64,000 nucleotides of DNA from Solanum dulcamara (Eukaryota > Streptophyta > Magnoliopsida > Solanales > Solanaceae): contig NC_077244.1 of the NCBI RefSeq assembly GCF_947179165.1, forward strand, positions 18,176,949 through 18,240,948. The letters run 5' to 3'. Each line of letters starts with the position of its first letter. Position 1 is the stretch's first letter. Below are positions 35,251 through 48,165 of this stretch, piece after piece. The translations under genes were made by a program, and so were the position numbers. The notes under the pieces are model-generated. The model worked only from the letters and a program-made list of their open reading frames with translations, was not told the DNA's origin and did no database searches.

Positions 35251-36660
35251 AGTGCCACTATTTCAAATTCAGCTAATTATCTTATTGGCAACAATATCAT
35301 TGACAAACTTGGCATATTTTGGAATGCCCTGCAATACATCAATCAAAGGTAATTTAATTTGTACCTATTTGAGCATGTCGACAAATTTTTCAAAACATTC
35401 CTCTTGTTTCTTCTTTTTAAATTTTTGTGGGAATAGGGGAGATGGTTTTATTTTTTGCTCTTGCTCCATCTGTGGTCGAATAAATTCACTAGCTTCAATC
35501 TCCAAAACTTTACCTTTGCCTTCACTACCTTTTCTTTGTGGAGCTAGCTCAACTAATACTCATCCACTACGTGTCCTCACAACATTTACCTGCTTAGGAT
35601 TTGGATCAGTATTACCTAGTTAACCATCTTGCGGGCGAGAATTTTGATAACATGCTAGCTGTCCCACCTGCATCTCTAAATTTCTAGTAGTGATTTGATA
35701 CTGACGAATGTCTGCAGCTAGTTTAGCTTGGTCATTCATGAGTTTTTTAAGCATGCCTTCCACATTCATGTTTCCTGCACTGCTTGATTGTTGGTTACTC
35801 TTGTCTTGCTGATTATAGTGTTGCCTTCTCCTTATGATCTACATGGACCGTGGCCTTGATAGTTGTACTGTTGCCCACTTCCTTGTGGTCTAAATTTTGT
35901 CTTCCCTTGATGTTTTTTTTCTTCTTTCTACCTCATGAGAATTTCGAATGGTTTCTCCAATTTCATTTGTAAGTATTTCCATAGTTCTGATTACCTCCAC
36001 CCTTAGGTGCATTACCCATGAAATTCAATGACTCTAGATTAGCTACACAATATGCTGCCATATGTTCACTACTGTCACACATCTCACCCCACATGTGTTG
36101 TTGCTGAACTATATTCACTAGAGTTTGCTGTTGTGCTTTTGTTAAAGTGCTAAAATATGTTGTCATCATATTTTGCATTGCAGTAATTTGTATCGTCAAT
36201 GCTGTCACCGCATCAACTTCCAACATGCCTGCTTGTGTTTGAACCAAAGGTATAGAGTTTTCTCTATTCCACTTAGGATTTCCTTGAGATATGCGATTAA
36301 GCAATGTATAGAGCTCACCATATATTTTCTCTAATGCCTTTCCACCTGCTGTAGAGTCAAGAAGAATTTTGGTGTTGGGTTACGACCCTTCTATGAAGGT
36401 GTGGACCAACAACTCATTATCTTGATGATGGTTAGGACAACTAATGAGTAAAGATTTAAACCTGTCGCAAGATTGTTATAAATTTTCTCCAGATTTTTGT
36501 TTAAAGCTTAAAATTTTAGCCCTCAACTTCGTTGTCTTCCCTGAAGTAAAGAACCTTATAAGAAACTTGCAATCCAAATCATTCAATGAAGTGATTGAAT
36601 TTGGTGGTTTCGACTTTAATCATTTATTAGCTTCCCCCAACAAAGAAAAGAGAAAAAATA
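35251..36660 (-). pseudogene. Athila gag, C-terminal two thirds
   Basis: 35963-36304 has LNRISQGNPKWNRENS, a glutamine-rich helix and CDSSEHMAAYC, a decayed zinc knuckle. Upstream, broken frames read GEANK*LKSKPPNSITSLND and FKQKSGENLYQSCDRFKSLL, the capsid-like region. Gag continues at 39254 on the other side of the family A solo LTR. Confidence 0.82.
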
Positions 36661-38647
36661 TGTCACGAACCAACTCCATAGGCCGTGACTGGTTCCCGAG
36701 TTGGGCACCCATACATACCCTTATCCCCACTTAGCGTGTTAGAAGAATAAAAAAAAGTAGAAATCAAAAAGGGGTCCTAGAGAGTGCATGAGAACAGATA
36801 TAGCACAAGAGGGCCGTTAACGCCATCACAGAACACAAAGCCCAAAATATATATACATAACCCACATCACACATCTACAGACCTCTACAAAATAATAGCC
36901 TAGTCATATGACGGGACAGGACCTCATCGTACCCTTAACAAATATGTACAAATGTACAATAGAAAGGTTTGTACCAAAATAGGACTTCGGACAAAGGAGC
37001 ACTGCCAACCAACAGGATGGATGTCCAAAGAGAGTGGATCAGCAAACCGAGCATCTGTACCTGCGGGCATGTAACACAACTCCCAAAGAAAGGGGGTTAG
37101 TATGGATAATATACCCAGTATGTAAAGCATGGAATATAATAGGTAAAGCCATTACTAGAACAAAAGGTGCAAAAATGAGCAAAATATCCAAAATGTCAAA
37201 ATGTTTTTTATAACTATAGATAATGTATGCAGAAAAATATATTCCATATCCGGCCCCATTATGGGACTCGGTGAACAAATCGTGGTCGCCGTCCTATCAC
37301 TGGCGCCACAACACATCATAACTCTAGAGTAGGGAATATCTTTGTAACAAATCATATCATATCAGATGGTCATATCAGATCATATCATATCATTTGTGTA
37401 CATGGTATATCATAAATCCACAAGTCAAATAGAACTTTTGGAATCATACACACTAGGCACGATAAAATATCATTCGAAAAATCAAGAAGTTGACCATCCT
37501 AGCGGCTGTACGAATAGGAACTTCCTTGGAATCATATAAAGGTCATATACTTGTTTCATAAAAACCATGCCAAAAAGGAAGATTAGATTTATATACTTAT
37601 GTCAAAACATGCCAAGAGAAAGAATGGTTAGCTTTACATACTTATGCCAAAGACATGCCAAAAGAAGGAACAATTAGCTTTACATACCTCTTACGGATTA
37701 CTCCTAATACATTCGCCTCATTGTCTTTTGAACCTATTTAACATGAAAGTAATACTATGGTTAATAACCTTTCACTTTCCAAATTCCAACTCTACATCCA
37801 CATATCCATAGGAATTATTTCCTTATCCATTTCCCTCGACTAGTTCATTACTAGTTCCTAAGTTATCAAAAATTGGGCAGCATCTCCCCTATAACTTCAA
37901 TATCCTCGAGATTTCAACTGGCCAAAATATCAAAAACCATACAAAAAACAAAAACCACCGGCATATATATAAATAAATCACTTCAACATTACCCAATACA
38001 ACTCCAAACAACTAGCTCCGAACTACAATACCAAAATAGAGTTCGTAGACTTTATTCCATAAAATCTTTTTCCATACGAAACGGAGGGTCGTGTGGCTTC
38101 AACCAGAAGAAACCACACCCTTTTTTGAGTACTTTCCATCCATTACACACGCAATTAAACCACCCCAAACCTGCATCACCACAATAACAACACACTACTC
38201 GACTTCGATTTACCTACTACGACTTCAATTTAGTTTGTTTCTAATGTCAAGCATCCTTATACACTTTTTCCACTTACATCCTAACTTAAGATATTTAATA
38301 TACCCCATAAAAACATCATAAACTTCAATTTTAAAGGGAAAGCCTTACCTTGCCCAAAACACGCCAAAACTCGCCTCAAAAGCTCTTCTAGCTCGACTGA
38401 AACTTCGTGGCTGTTTGTTGTCCGTTTTGGGCTGCTAAAAATCATTAATTTATATTACTAACACCTTCATACCTTCTTGGTATACCCCATATAATTAATT
38501 CACAGAATGGAATCGGAGAACTTACCTTTTTCTCCTCTCAAAACCGTAGCTCTTTCTTCTCTCTTGCTTAAGTTTCTCTTCTCTTCTTTTTATCTTGAAC
38601 TTTCTTGGAGATAAGATGAATTATAGGATATGGATGAACTTAAATTC

Positions 38648-38685
<38 letters not shown>

Positions 38686-39253
38686 CCACTTTAGGAGGGG
38701 ACACATGTCATGCCCTAAGTGGTGACACATGTCAAGCCCTAAGTGGTGACACATGTCTAGCCCTCATTGGGCCACCACATCCCTTCCTCCAATCATGGGC
38801 TTCCATGTGTCATGTGGTTTCAAAAACCCTTGCTCCATATGCTTCCATATGGCACTCTCTTATACTGCCATGTGGCACTCTCTCATGCTGTCATGTGTCG
38901 CCTTCTTTTCCCTCTCATGGGTTCATAATCTCGTCTTACTTTACGAACCTATGTAATCCTTGCTACGTAAGCTTGGTATGTACTCAAGTAGCTTAAGTAT
39001 GTAAGATTTCCAAGTTGGTACCTTACGTATATAAGTCGAGTCCTATGACTCATTATTCGGTCTCCAACTTCTTCTGGATTCTTATCACTATATTTCTAAT
39101 CTTATCTACTATGGGGTATCACATTCTTCTTTCCCTAGAGTTGTTTAATTGCGTTATAGCTTATCCATCTCACCTGGTAACTTATAATAAGCTTAATAAC
39201 CTTTCAAGAAACTTAAGAACGCGTTCCAAGGTATAAAAGTATGGGGTGTGACA
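36661..39253 (-). mobile_element. Solo LTR, gypsy family A (copy A2)
   Basis: It starts TGTCACGAACC and ends GGGGTGTGACA, with identical 5-bp duplications AAATA at 36656-36660 and 39254-39258. At 2593 bp it is shorter than A1 and non-coding. The shared phrases GTACCTGCGGGCATG (37060 and 19895) and TAGTTCCTAAG...GGGCAGCATCTCCCC (37850 and 21555) tie it to A1. It interrupts Athila gag, which reads on across the junction once it is removed. Confidence 0.9.
38654..38757. repeat. TA microsatellite plus three 24-bp GACACATGTC units in LTR A2
   Basis: A TA run (38654-38683) is followed by GACACATGTC at 38700-38709, 38724-38733 and 38748-38757, exactly 24 bases apart, within units of the form GGTGACACATGTCAAGCCCT. 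The TA run lies where LTR A1 has its TATA box. Confidence 0.85.
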
Positions 39254-39700
39254 AAATATTAACATCACATAGTCAAGAGATACCCCATTAGGCATTTAAA
39301 TGACGCTAATCTCAGAGAATTTCTTTATGTGAACTTGGGGATCTTCATCAGGCAGACCGATAAACTACCCATTAGAGTGCAGCAGCTACACCATATTCTT
39401 TTTTAATTCAAATCTTCTTCCAGCTAGCGGTTTCTGAATGCTGGAGGTGACATTCGCCGTGAGTGGGACTGCCATATCACATACTATCCAGGCTGCTATC
39501 TCTATAGGGACATCTATAGGAACTTTATTTGTATTATCCAAATTTACCTGTGGTACAGGATATAGAGCAGATGCTCTCCTTCTTTGCTAATGCAGAAATC
39601 TTTCAGGCTCAGCTAGTGGCTCTACAATGTTCTCACTTTTGTCCAAAGTGCCTTTATGAATTCTTCTACCAAAAATAATAGCAAAGATTAAGTTGGTAAC
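39254..39700 (-). pseudogene. Athila gag, N-terminal part
   Basis: The coding strand gives GTLDKSENIVEPLAEPERF, IEIAAWIVCDMAVPL, SSIQKPLAGRRFELK and GLPDEDPQVHIKKFSEI, the conserved start of Athila gag, with stops after FLH, after HSNG and after SVI. The next residues, PNGVSLDYVMLI, end at the solo LTR. Confidence 0.85.
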
Positions 39701-39756
39701 ACAAACACAAATAATAAGAAACTTCAAAAGGAAAACTATTGCCAAATTAAAAAAAA

Positions 39757-39780
39757 TTCCTCTAAAACGGCGTCAAAAAC
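39757..39780 (-). other. Primer-binding site of Athila (tRNA-Asp type)
   Basis: The coding strand reads TTTTTGACGCCGTTTTAGAGG next to the LTR, matching the TGGCGCCGTTGCCGGGG pattern complementary to plant tRNA-Asp, with several mutations. Confidence 0.78.
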
Positions 39781-39781
39781 T

Positions 39782-41149
39782 TGTTACATCCAAACGCACA
39801 TTCAAGTGTACATGGTCTCAAAAGTAATATAGTGACTTTTTTTAAGAGCAGGGTATCAAACCCATGGAAAAATTTAATTAGGTGTTAGTTAGCTTTTCAA
39901 TGAATCAAATTATTCATGCATTTTTTCAAAGGGTTGAGTTCATTTATATCTAAAATGATTATACCAAAAATGATATAAGAAAATGATTCAAAGATATTAG
40001 ATAAATTTAATCAATTTAAAGAAGAGTCCCAGGGTTGTAGCACTTATAGATTTCTGGTCTAACATTTTTTACTTTGGTATCCAATTAGTTTTTCGATTAC
40101 TGATTTATAGGGTTGATTTTACAATTATGATCTTCTGACCTTTAATTGCCTACTCTTGTTGACAACTTAAATACATCATTGAGTAGGGATAAACATGAAC
40201 CAACAAAAATGCATTAATCATATCATCTTATTTAGTAACCAAACATTGTGTATATATATGTGTCACAGTCATTGTATACACAAATTATTCTAGACACTTC
40301 TACGACAAACATGCTTCATATATTCTTGTGTTCTATCCCCTTTCCGTCTTTTGAGTTCCGAGTGGACAACAATTTTTTTCTAATGGCAGTCAAGTATTAA
40401 AACAATCAAAATAAGAATATAAGAGTAATCACATACAAAAAAACATTTTCAACCAAAGTAAATAAGATTTAAACCTTCATCTTGTGGCTACAACACAAAA
40501 ACAAGGGTTTTAGCCACTCATAGTTTGTAACATAATTACATAAATTATTAATAATATAAAAACTTCAATTCAATTGAATGAAAAGAAGAAAATATCACCA
40601 AAAGTAGTTCTTCCTTGGTCTTCTTTAATCAAAATATGATAATATGATCTCCCTTTTAATAAAGTATGTAAAGGTGCTATTTATAGCACAAAAATGCAGA
40701 GTTAAAGTAGCCGCACTGAAATCCGCAATATGGACTTGGTTTAGTTTAGTGCAGTGTTTCATTTTCTGTGTCGGCGAAAATATATTCTATCCAAAACCAA
40801 GTGTCTATTATGTGAAACTGGTGTGCACCACACTATTGAGTCAAATAAATTTCAAGTTTTGGAATTAAATCATAAAAGCTCAGTGTATGACGCGGACACA
40901 CTTCTTTATAATGTATTTTCTTCACATTTTGTTCCCAATGTCTCCTTTGAGGTCTACTTTTAGTCCTATCATGTTTTGAATGTCCGTTATTTCTCAATTA
41001 GCCCTGAAAGTGTCTAATCATGTTGGTTGGTTACAACAATGCACATATATGCGAAAATATGAATTGAAATTTAGGAATTTGCTCTCAACTTGACTAATGA
41101 AGTATGGGTTTTATTTTTCTATTGGGCACATAAATGTACCCAATATCAG
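39782..41149 (-). repeat. 5' LTR of Athila
   Basis: It begins TGTTACATCC on the plus strand, directly beside the primer site, and matches the Athila solo LTR at 7960-18842. The right boundary is uncertain between about 41038 and 41149; I favour ATATCA at 41149, which gives a TGATAT start on the coding strand parallel to TGATGT in the solo copy. An imperfect hairpin TTGGGCACAT/ATGTACCCAA lies at 41123-41144. Confidence 0.7.
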
Positions 41150-41183
41150 AACATCTGAGGTGTTATAATATCTCTCCCTTAGG
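41150..41183 (-). other. 3' LTR remnant and polypurine tract of E_BD
   Basis: About 18 bases ending GAGGTGTTATA (41167) match a family C LTR terminus. They are followed by ATATCTCTCCCTTAGG (41168-41183), which is CCTAAGGGAGAGATAT on the coding strand. The same arrangement occurs at 46621-46642 in E_C. The rest of this 3' LTR is gone. Confidence 0.65.
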
Positions 41184-41189
41184 AACATG

Positions 41190-42260
41190 CATCTTCTAAT
41201 GGAGTCTAAAAAGTCTGAAAAGAGTAGGGAATGATCTGTAATCCCAACACTGAAAGCTAAATGGTAAGAACTGATAGAGTGACTGACTCCTCACTAAAAA
41301 ATGGATATTGAACTAAAGGTTGGATTTTCAGATAAACTAAATCTTATCACCCCCTTGATAGGTGAGATTTTCAGATAAACCCAATCATCAACATCAAATT
41401 CAAAATCACTTCTTCTCACATAGGAATTGGATTTCTGCCTACTTTGGGTAGTCTTCAACCTTTCTATAATAAGTTGAACTTTTTCTATAGCCTCATGAAC
41501 TTACTTAGGCCCTATTTAAGCCACTTCACCAACCTCAAACCACCGTATAGGATATCTACACCTCCCACCTTAGAGAGCCTCAAATGGATCCATCTGAATA
41601 CTAGAGCGATAATTGTTATTATATGCAAACTCAATCAAAGGCAAAAGATCATCCCAATTACCTTTATAGTCAATCACACAAGCCCTCAACATGTCCTCCT
41701 AGTCTAAATGGTCTGTTCATCTTTTCCATCTATTTATGGATGAAACATTGTACTAAGCATAACTTGAGTACCAAAACCTTTTTGAAACGATATCCAAAAT
41801 TGAGAGGTGAACTAAGTACCCCTATCTACGAGGACAGAAAATAGAACTCCATGCAATCTAACTAACTCTCATATGTAAAGTTCAGCATAATTCTCAACTA
41901 AATAGAAAGTCTAACTAGATGGAAATGTACTGCATTAGTCATTCAGTCAATAACCACCCAAATAAAATCAAACTATCAATTCATGCGAAGCAAACTTGTG
42001 ATGAAGTCCATATTTAGATTTTTCCACTTCCAAGTAGGAGTACAAATATCTTGAACTAAACCACCTGGTTTCTAATAAGAAAACTTCACTTGTTAGCAAT
42101 TTGGATACTTAACCACAAATTTTTGAAATATATTTCTTCATCTCATTCTACCAATAGACCTCTCATAAATCACGCTACATCTTGGTGTCTTCCCAGGGAA
42201 TAAAATTCTAAGAATTGTAAGATTCTGATAAGATCTCCTATCTCAAACCATCAACATCTA
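41190..42260 (-). pseudogene. E_BD integrase
   Basis: The coding strand gives, in broken frames, [52 protein letters not shown] and SRQKSYVR.SDFEFDVDDWV, the end of a chromovirus integrase. Farther upstream are the core and finger regions with many stops. A chromodomain is not clearly readable before the polypurine tract. Confidence 0.8.
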
Positions 42261-42539
42261 GAATATATAACCGATCCTAGTAAGGAAGCACACCATCTCC
42301 CCCTTGGGAGAAAGCCTCAACAAGATTACTAAGAACATGTTTCTTCATCTCAACCAAGTTTAGATCATCATTATGATTTTCCTTAATATCTATCACCAGA
42401 GACAATACTGAACCATTCTGAACAATAACTCCATCATCTTCAGAATCCACCAATGAACTCTCAAATGATCAAGCCTATGAATATCACAAACTAATTCCTT
42501 ATTCTCATCCTCAATTTAAACATCAATGTTTATCGATAA

Positions 42540-43040
42540 TCTACTAAGAGCATCTTCCACTATATTTGCTTTACCCCGATGTTATACAACAATCATGTTA
42601 TATTCCTTCAATAGCTGAAGCCACCACCTTTTACAAAGATTCAATTCCTTCTGATTAAACACATACTATAGGTTCTTATGATTGGTGAACAAATCTGTAT
42701 GAACACTATAAAGATAGTACTACCAAATTCTTGAGGCAAGCACAACTGCTGCCAACTTAATATCGTGAGTCGGGTAATTCTTCACATGAACCTTGAGTGG
42801 GCTAGAAACATAATCTATAACCTTGTCCTGTTGCATCAATACACAAAGAAGTCCAATTCTGGAAGTATTACAATAAACCACAAAACTAGTTGAACCTTCA
42901 AGGAAACTAAAAATTAGAGTTGTTTTAAGTCGAGCATTTAACTCTTGAAAACTCTTCTGATAAGCATCGTAGCACAAAAATTTTAACTTCTTTTGAGTCA
43001 ATCTAGACAATGGATAAGTAATAGAGGAAAACCCTTCCAT
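42540..43040 (-). pseudogene. E_BD RNase H
   Basis: 42720-43040 reads EGFSSITYPLSRLTQKKLKF, then STSFVVYCNTSRIGLLCVLM, where the catalytic CDAS-type Asp is Asn, then VIDYVSSPLKVHVKNYPTHD and KLAAVVLASRIW. A broken YHRGKANIVEDALSRL segment follows near 42540-42600. Confidence 0.85.
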
Positions 43041-43790
43041 GAATCATCTATAGTAACCACTAATCCCAAGAAACATTTGATATCTAAGGCTGAAAAAGTC
43101 TAAGCCAGTTCTTAACTTCTACAGTCTTTTGAGGATCGAGTTGTATGCCTCTTTGAAAAAGAATTGTCCTAGTAACTCTACTAACCTCAAAAAAAATTCA
43201 CACTTACTAACCTTAGGAAACAACTGACGGTCCTTAATAATTTGCAAGATAATCCGTAAATGGCCTGCATACTCATTCTCACTCTGAGAATAGGTCAAAA
43301 TATAAAGAATTAAGATAATGACGAACATATCCAAATATTGCTTGAACACCTTGTTCATCAAATACATAAAAGCTAAGCTATAGGAGCATTTGTTAGTCTA
43401 AAATATATAACTATAAATTAATTATGACCACATCGAGTCCTGACGGTTATCTTTGGAATATCACATTCTCTGACTCTGAGATAATAATAGTATAATCTGA
43501 GGTCTATCATAGAGAAGAAGCTAGCACCCTAAAGTTGATCAAACAAGTCATAAATCTTGTGGATGGGATACTTATTCTTGATTGTGACTTTGTTCAACTA
43601 GCATTAATCGGTGAACATTCTAATAGAACCATATTTCTTACACACAAAGAGATTAGAGTAATTAATGAAGAAAAGCTAGGTATGATGAAACCTTTATCTA
43701 GAAGATCCTTTAACTATTCTTTCAAATCCTTTAGCTCACTTGGATCCATTTTATAATGAGGAATAGGCATCGGTTGGGTATCTAGAAAAA
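43041..43790 (-). pseudogene. E_BD reverse transcriptase
   Basis: 43119-43367 reads MYLMNKVFKQYLDMFVIIL, then ILYILTYSQSENEY, so the FIDDIL motif has become ILILYIL and both catalytic Asp are lost. KVSKCEFFLRLVELLGQ follows. The N-terminal RT motifs lie in broken frames in 43440-43780. This is the most decayed RT in the window. Confidence 0.85.
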
Positions 43791-44502
43791 AAGGTCTATG
43801 CAAATGTCAATTTCCCTTTCTAGAGAACTCCGGGAAGATCTTTAGGAAATACTTCTAGGATTTCATTCACAACAGGAATGGACTGAAGAGTTGGGGTTTT
43901 GGAACTAGAATACTTAACTTGAACTAGATTATAGATACAATCCTTAGAAATTATCTTTATGGACTTAAGGTAAGAAAACCAATCTATAGGCCTTGAAATA
44001 CTACCCTTCCATTCTATGATTGGCTCATTTGGAAACTAGAGTTTTACAACTTTGGTTCAAAACTCTATTGAGGAATAAAACGCATGAAGCCATTCCATAT
44101 AAAGAATAACATCCAAATCTAGCATGTCTAACTCTACTAGATCAACGGTGATTGGGAAAGTTTTGTATACTCTTTAGCTAAGGCTGAATCACCATTGGAA
44201 GTAGAGACTAAGAAGTATTTTAATCAGATTTTAGGTCTAACATCAAATTTATAGAACATGAGGAGTCACAAAGAAAAGATTTTGTCCTTGATCTAACAAA
44301 GCATAAACATTAAATCGAAAGACTCATAACATACCAATGACCACGTCAAGGGAATCCTCCATATCCTATTGAGACTGAAAATCCTAAAACCTGCCTTGGC
44401 AATATCTCCCACAAGAACTAGACGAGGTACCTTCCCAATTCTTGTGGCCTACTAAACATGCTGATACACTAGGCTGGTATCTGACAAACATTCATGCCAT
44501 TA
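43791..44502 (-). pseudogene. E_BD protease and late gag
   Basis: Broken coding-strand frames give RVRHARFGCYSLYGMASC (the ELD..DVILGMDWLH neighbourhood), then upstream the gag-protease linker. The segment ends at CATTA (44498-44502), the left copy of the E_C target duplication. It continues at 60351. Confidence 0.7.
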
Positions 44503-46625
44503 TTTCATGAACCAAGCTAGACCCTAAGAATTATACATAGATCAGAATACTAAAAGGCTCTAACCAAGTCTCTTAGCATATCATTTGTGAGCATACATAA
44601 GGTAAATAAATGAATAAGACTAATACATAGATACAAAAATAAAGTCTGAATAAACATAGTTTCAATAGAAGAGAAAACAATATCAAAGTATTAGATAACA
44701 TTGACTCCATGACATCCAACACGCTATGACTAATCTAGATGGGGGCATAAGATAAGTTCCTAACTCACCCAATATGACAGATGATGAAATCATAAGGAAT
44801 AATGAAATATAAAGTCTTGTCCTTTAATCATGAGGATTCTCTACAATGAGAATATTAATCAGCTCTAGCCACTAATAGAAGATGAGTGTGATCGGCAGAC
44901 TCTAAATTATGATACAATGTAGGCAAACATATGTGTTAGTACATAGAATGTACTAAGTATGTTGGAAGTATGCATGAACAATGAAAATAGGATAAGATCA
45001 ATAAAAACATGGGATGCATGACCAACATCTTAAAACATTAGTATAACCTTGAAAAATATTTAAACATCATAATCATATGGTCAATACATCAAAATATCAT
45101 CATGAGAACTTTATACGTTTTTATATATCTTGATGTGGGATAGGACCTTTAACCAATGTATAAGACCATGTAAGTTATAACATGGAATCTGATATAACTC
45201 CCACATCAAGAAGTGAGAGGCTACTTTGCCAAGGTAAACTCCGTGAGAAAATTATAACATCATGAGCTATATGTGGATCCTCTAGAAAGGACATATTGGC
45301 CTTAAAAACCTATGCGGGTAATATAGTTAGGGACTAAAGGTTGCTACTAGGATTCCCTTGAGTAGTTACTTTGGCTACCAGACCGAACCCACCTTAAATT
45401 CCTCTCGGTATTTAGTCATTATCCCAACGGTGTTCATAAAAATTAGTCATTAACATCATTAGGAAAGATAATAAAAGATATAAAACTTTATCATAAAATA
45501 ATCATAAGAGTAGCTCATTAACATAATTGATTTGTATGAATCCATGAGTTGGTGAGAATGTTCTTTCACCTATTTAACATGATTGTGTGAGAATTACCAT
45601 TCACACTCTAACTAATTTCTTGAAACATCATTCATATCCTTTTGTGATTCATTCATAGTCCTTGATAATCATTCATAAAATTCATTGAAATCCACTAAAA
45701 TTCATGATCATAATTCATTGAAAACATATTTGAAAATATCATATTTCATGTGTCATTGAAACCAACTTGAAATCATGCAATGTACTATGAATTATACAAA
45801 ATTTGATCAAATAGCATAAGATAAATCAAAATTAAGAAGCCCTAATGCAAATTCATGAAAACTAGGGCTTGGAAAAAGATTTCATAAAAGAGAATTTGAG
45901 AAAACCTTGAGATTTCATAGATCAAAGGATCCATGGATGAATTCCAATGTACCTTAAAACTTAGAAGCCTGGAATTGCACTGAATTGTAGTCTCGACCTT
46001 GCTTTCCCTTGGAAGTTACATGAGCAAGAAGAAGACCCTTATGACAGTACCTTAGAGAGAAGGTTTTCAGATTTGGGTGTTAGGGTGAGTTTGAGAGGGT
46101 TAGGAGAGCTTAAAGTAGTTAATAGCATAGAATAAGCCCCCCAAAACCATCTATATTAATTAATAAGTTAATATGGAAAAGACCAAAATACCCTCAACTT
46201 AATTGAATCGGGCACCTCCATGGATGGTCAACCATGTCCCGTGAAGCTCTCCACGGGTCATGGTGGTGATAGTGGTCATGAAGATTGGACTAGGTCTGGA
46301 GGGGTGGCTTCCACGGAGGCGACCATGACTCTTAGCGCCAACCATGGGTTATGGTCCCTATCGTGGTCCGCACCTAACTTAAAAGCCTATGGGTCAAGTT
46401 CATAGATGGATTCACGGTCTGTGATACACACCACAGGTCGTAGAACCCTTCATGGACTATTCCTCTATACTTCCCCTATTTAAATCTACCTACACGGACC
46501 GTTTCCACTGGTCGTAAAGCTGAATATGGCCTGTGAAGGGTCTCATGGTCACTATCTAGTATGAATTTTCTATGATTTCCATCTAGAACTGTATTTTCTG
46601 ACATTTTGACTTCCAGATTCATACA
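44503..46625 (-). repeat. 3' LTR of E_C
   Basis: It begins TTTCATGAACCAAGCTAGACC, a decayed form of TGTCACGACTCAAGCTAGCCC at 56976, and ends TTCATACA at 46625. Long runs match the 5' LTR, for instance AGCTAGACCC...CATATCATTTGTGAGCATA near 44510-44600 against 56985-57065. Confidence 0.85.
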
Positions 46626-46642
46626 ATATCTCCCCCTTGGGA
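46626..46642 (-). other. Polypurine tract of E_C
   Basis: The coding strand reads CCCAAGGGGGAGATAT immediately before the 3' LTR start. Confidence 0.8.
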
Positions 46643-46879
46643 ATACTAGTCCTCGAATAGGAATCAAACTAGCATGAATGGAATGGGAAAGAGATAGAGA
46701 AGTCTAGCATGAATACAAAGCATATATAATGCATAAAACACGGAATATTTAGTTTCAAGCTAAAACATGACTTTAAAACTCATTTAATGAACATGCATAC
46801 ATATGAAAATATGAGAATGAATGAATCGCATGGATTTGACGGAGTTGTTCATCTCAGAACTCATTAACTCAACTAGGAA

Positions 46880-47270
46880 CGAAAGGAAAAAATTGAGGAT
46901 AGTGAGATATCATATTAGCTTTGGCTTCGTATATAGTACCTTCAACCTCTTAGTTCCTCCATAACACCTTAATTGAAGGTATTTCCATGTTCCTCAACTT
47001 TATAACTTGTCAGTATAAGATCTCAAGCGGAATCTCCTCATATTAAAGACTCTGTTTCATACCAATGCTATCTAAAAGTATGATAGATCTAGGATCACCA
47101 ACAAATTTCCTCAACAAGGATATATGGAATACCAGATGCATCGATGCTAGCTTAGAAGGCAAATCCAACTTATATGCCACTTTGTCAATCCACCTCAAAA
47201 TCTGATATGGGCCTATATAGCTTGGGCTAAGCTTCCCTTTTTTGCTAAAATGCATCACACCGTTCATGAG
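46880..47270 (-). pseudogene. E_C integrase C-terminus and chromodomain
   Basis: 47043-47267 reads GVMHFSKKGKLSPSYIGPYQ, the GPY/F motif, then KVAYKLDLPSKLASMHLVFH and ISLLRKFVGDPRS. After a stop the coding strand gives YEEIPLEILY, LRNMEIPSIKVLWRN, a stop, then EVEGTIYEAKANMISHYPQFF. This matches the chromodomain pattern, with two or three stops. It is the better preserved of the two chromodomains in the window. Confidence 0.87.
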
Positions 47271-48165
47271 TGAGATTTTTAAGTAAACCTAATCATTTAC
47301 CTCAAATTCAAGTTCCATTCTTCTCACATCTAAATATGACTTTTGTCTACTCTGGGCAATGTTCAATCTTTCTCTAATCAATCTAACTTTTTCCATTGCC
47401 TCATGCACCAACTCGAGCCTTATCAGAGCAACTTCCCTAACTTCAAATAAAACAATAGAAGATATACACCTCTAACCATATAAGGCCTCAAATTGAGCCA
47501 TTTGAATGTTGGAATGGTAACTATTACTGTCAGCAAGCTCTAGAATGACAAATGATCATCCCAATTACCTTTGAAATCAAGGACACAAGCCCTCAGCATG
47601 TCCTCTATGGTCTGAATAGTACTATTGGCATGCCCATCTTAGAGAGTGAAAAGTTGTGCTAAGCTTAAGTTGAGTACCAAGAGGATTTTTGGAAGGTATC
47701 TAAAATGAGATGTAAATTGAGTAACTTGATCTGAAATAATAGACAAAGAAATACCATGAAGCTTAACCAACCCTCGGATACACAATTAGAATAGTCCTCA
47801 ATTGAATAAGAAGTCTTAACCGAAAGAAAATAAGCCGACTTAAGTCATTCGGTCAACAACCACCCAAATAGAATCATATTGCCTATGGGTATGAGGCAAA
47901 CTTGTAATGAAACCCATATTTAACGCTTCTCACTTCCAAGAAGGAATCTCAATATCTTGAGCTAAACATCCCTATTTTTGATGCTCAACCTTTAATTATT
48001 GATAATTAGGACATTTAGCCACAAACTCTATAATATCCCTCTTCATGGCAATCCACCAATACACTTTCCTTAAATGTCGATACATATTTGTTGAACCAGA
48101 ATGAATAGAGCACTACAAACTATAACCTTAAAAAAATATCATTTCCATCAAGCTATCAACATCAG
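47271..48165 (-). pseudogene. E_C integrase core
   Basis: Many short frames preserve integrase phrases in order on the coding strand: the WRDYKNIAKFVAKC-like finger near 47990-48070, the WEVLNMGFITSLP-like first Asp region near 47900 and the later D and E regions near 47600-47750. It is heavily interrupted and cannot encode a protein. Confidence 0.75.

Larger units (their letters stand above)
30256..41120 (-). mobile_element. Athila-type gypsy element, left end truncated
   Basis: Minus-strand order is 5' LTR (39782 to about 41120-41149), tRNA-Asp-type primer site, gag, protease, RT, RNase H, integrase and an extra ORF in the env position. RT and protease motifs are of the Athila/Tat (non-chromovirus) branch. 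No matching 3' LTR is seen on the left, where the family C LTR of E_A ends at 30254, so the 3' end is deleted. A family A solo LTR sits in gag (36661-39253). All domains contain stops. Confidence 0.88.

Noticed and set aside
46200..46400. GC-richer block with a 61-codon frame in the E_C 3' LTR
   Set aside because: The block recurs in decayed form at 59930-60120 in the 5' LTR without keeping the frame, so it is LTR sequence.
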